NCBI GenBank assembly: GCA_013400115.1
Contig: VXBP01008597.1
Coordinates: forward strand, 744,001 to 808,000
Source of the DNA: Rhinopomastus cyanomelas
Lineage: Eukaryota > Chordata > Aves > Bucerotiformes > Rhinopomastidae
Direction of reading: 5' to 3'
Length of the DNA stretch: 64,000 nt
The notes beneath the pieces are model-generated. The model was not told where the DNA came from and ran no database searches. It saw nothing but the letters and a program-made list of their open reading frames with translations. Both the position numbers and the translations under genes were made by a program. Shown piece by piece: positions 63,870 to 64,000 of the stretch (its first letter is position 1; the number at the start of each line of letters is the position of its first letter).

Positions 63870-64000
63870 CTAGAAGGGAAGAGAAGAAGAGTTACAGCTC
63901 ATATTTACTGGAGGAGACCTGTGCAGTTAGCTACAGAGAAGGGAAGATAAGCAACAGGCAGCTGTAACTTTGCCATTATTCTAGTTACAAGCTACATTAT
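63162..64000 (-). other. GAS2L3 introns flanking the small CH exon
   Basis: Bases 63162-63805 form a 644-bp intron. Bases 63870-64000 are the 3' end of the next intron, whose upstream exon lies outside the window. No repeats are recognised in either. Confidence 0.8.
63806..63869 (-). CDS. GAS2L3: GAS2L3 internal exon, end of CH domain
   Basis: This 64-bp exon reads LHKDPRQVYLCLLEIGRIVS and ends with two bases of an Arg codon completed by the next exon. The acceptor is a pyrimidine-rich stretch ending CTAG (bases 63871-63870 on the minus strand), and the donor is GTATG after TCGAG. The peptide matches the last helices of the type-3 CH domain in the GAS2 family (VYLCLLEIGR is typical). The exon begins in phase after the first base of a codon, probably Val, so another coding exon must lie upstream, outside the window. 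Confidence 0.93.

Noticed and set aside
1..64000. tRNA, rRNA, CRISPR arrays, bacterial operons or prophage
   Set aside because: No cloverleaf B-box candidates outside CR1 text, no spaced direct-repeat arrays and no dense coding. The window is vertebrate nuclear DNA.

Overview
This window is vertebrate nuclear DNA, almost certainly from a bird. It is AT-rich and non-coding over most of its length. It carries many chicken-repeat-1 (CR1) LINE copies of the avian type, with the typical 3' tail ATTCTGTGATTCTG, plus avian-type retroviral LTR sequence and one spliced vertebrate gene. I saw no bacterial genes, operons, CRISPR array, rRNA or tRNA. Species cannot be named from the sequence. The dominance of one CR1 subfamily would fit a CR1-rich lineage such as woodpeckers and their relatives, but that is only a guess.

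The one protein gene I can defend is the 3' part of GAS2L3 (growth arrest-specific 2 like 3), on the minus strand at the right end. Four coding exons (63869-63806, 63161-63023, 61950-61843, 60465-59071) have matching splice phases and consensus splice sites. They encode the end of the calponin-homology domain, a linker, the complete GAR (Gas2-related, microtubule-binding) domain and a long basic Ser/Pro/Lys-rich tail. The upstream exons with most of the CH domain lie beyond base 64000. A 3' UTR of about 1.2 kb probably ends near 57860.

Layout: 1-42.4 kb is a gene desert with scattered CR1 fragments, simple repeats and no recognisable exon. At 38.4-39.45 kb there is a near-identical 414-bp duplication around a young CR1 piece and a single N, which is probably an assembly false duplication. 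At 42.4-44.1 kb an old CR1 is split by a second CR1 in the opposite orientation. From 44 to 57.5 kb there are more CR1 copies, an LTR-like stretch (about 52.6-53.1 kb) and a well-bounded solo LTR (56063-56598). From 57.9 kb to the end lies GAS2L3. One of its introns holds two opposed CR1 copies, one of which contains a clean 274-bp non-autonomous hAT DNA transposon with 14-bp terminal inverted repeats and an 8-bp target duplication.

In human, ANO4 lies beyond the 3' end of GAS2L3 in the same orientation. If the order is conserved, the desert here is the GAS2L3-ANO4 intergenic region, and ANO4 would lie left of base 1 or only its non-coding 5' part would fall in the window. I looked for the ANO4 N-terminal coding exons and did not find them. 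I found no convincing new biological system. The best leads are the hAT element nested in CR1, the possibly polymorphic CR1 at the false duplication, and one possible orphan exon at 36602-36838.
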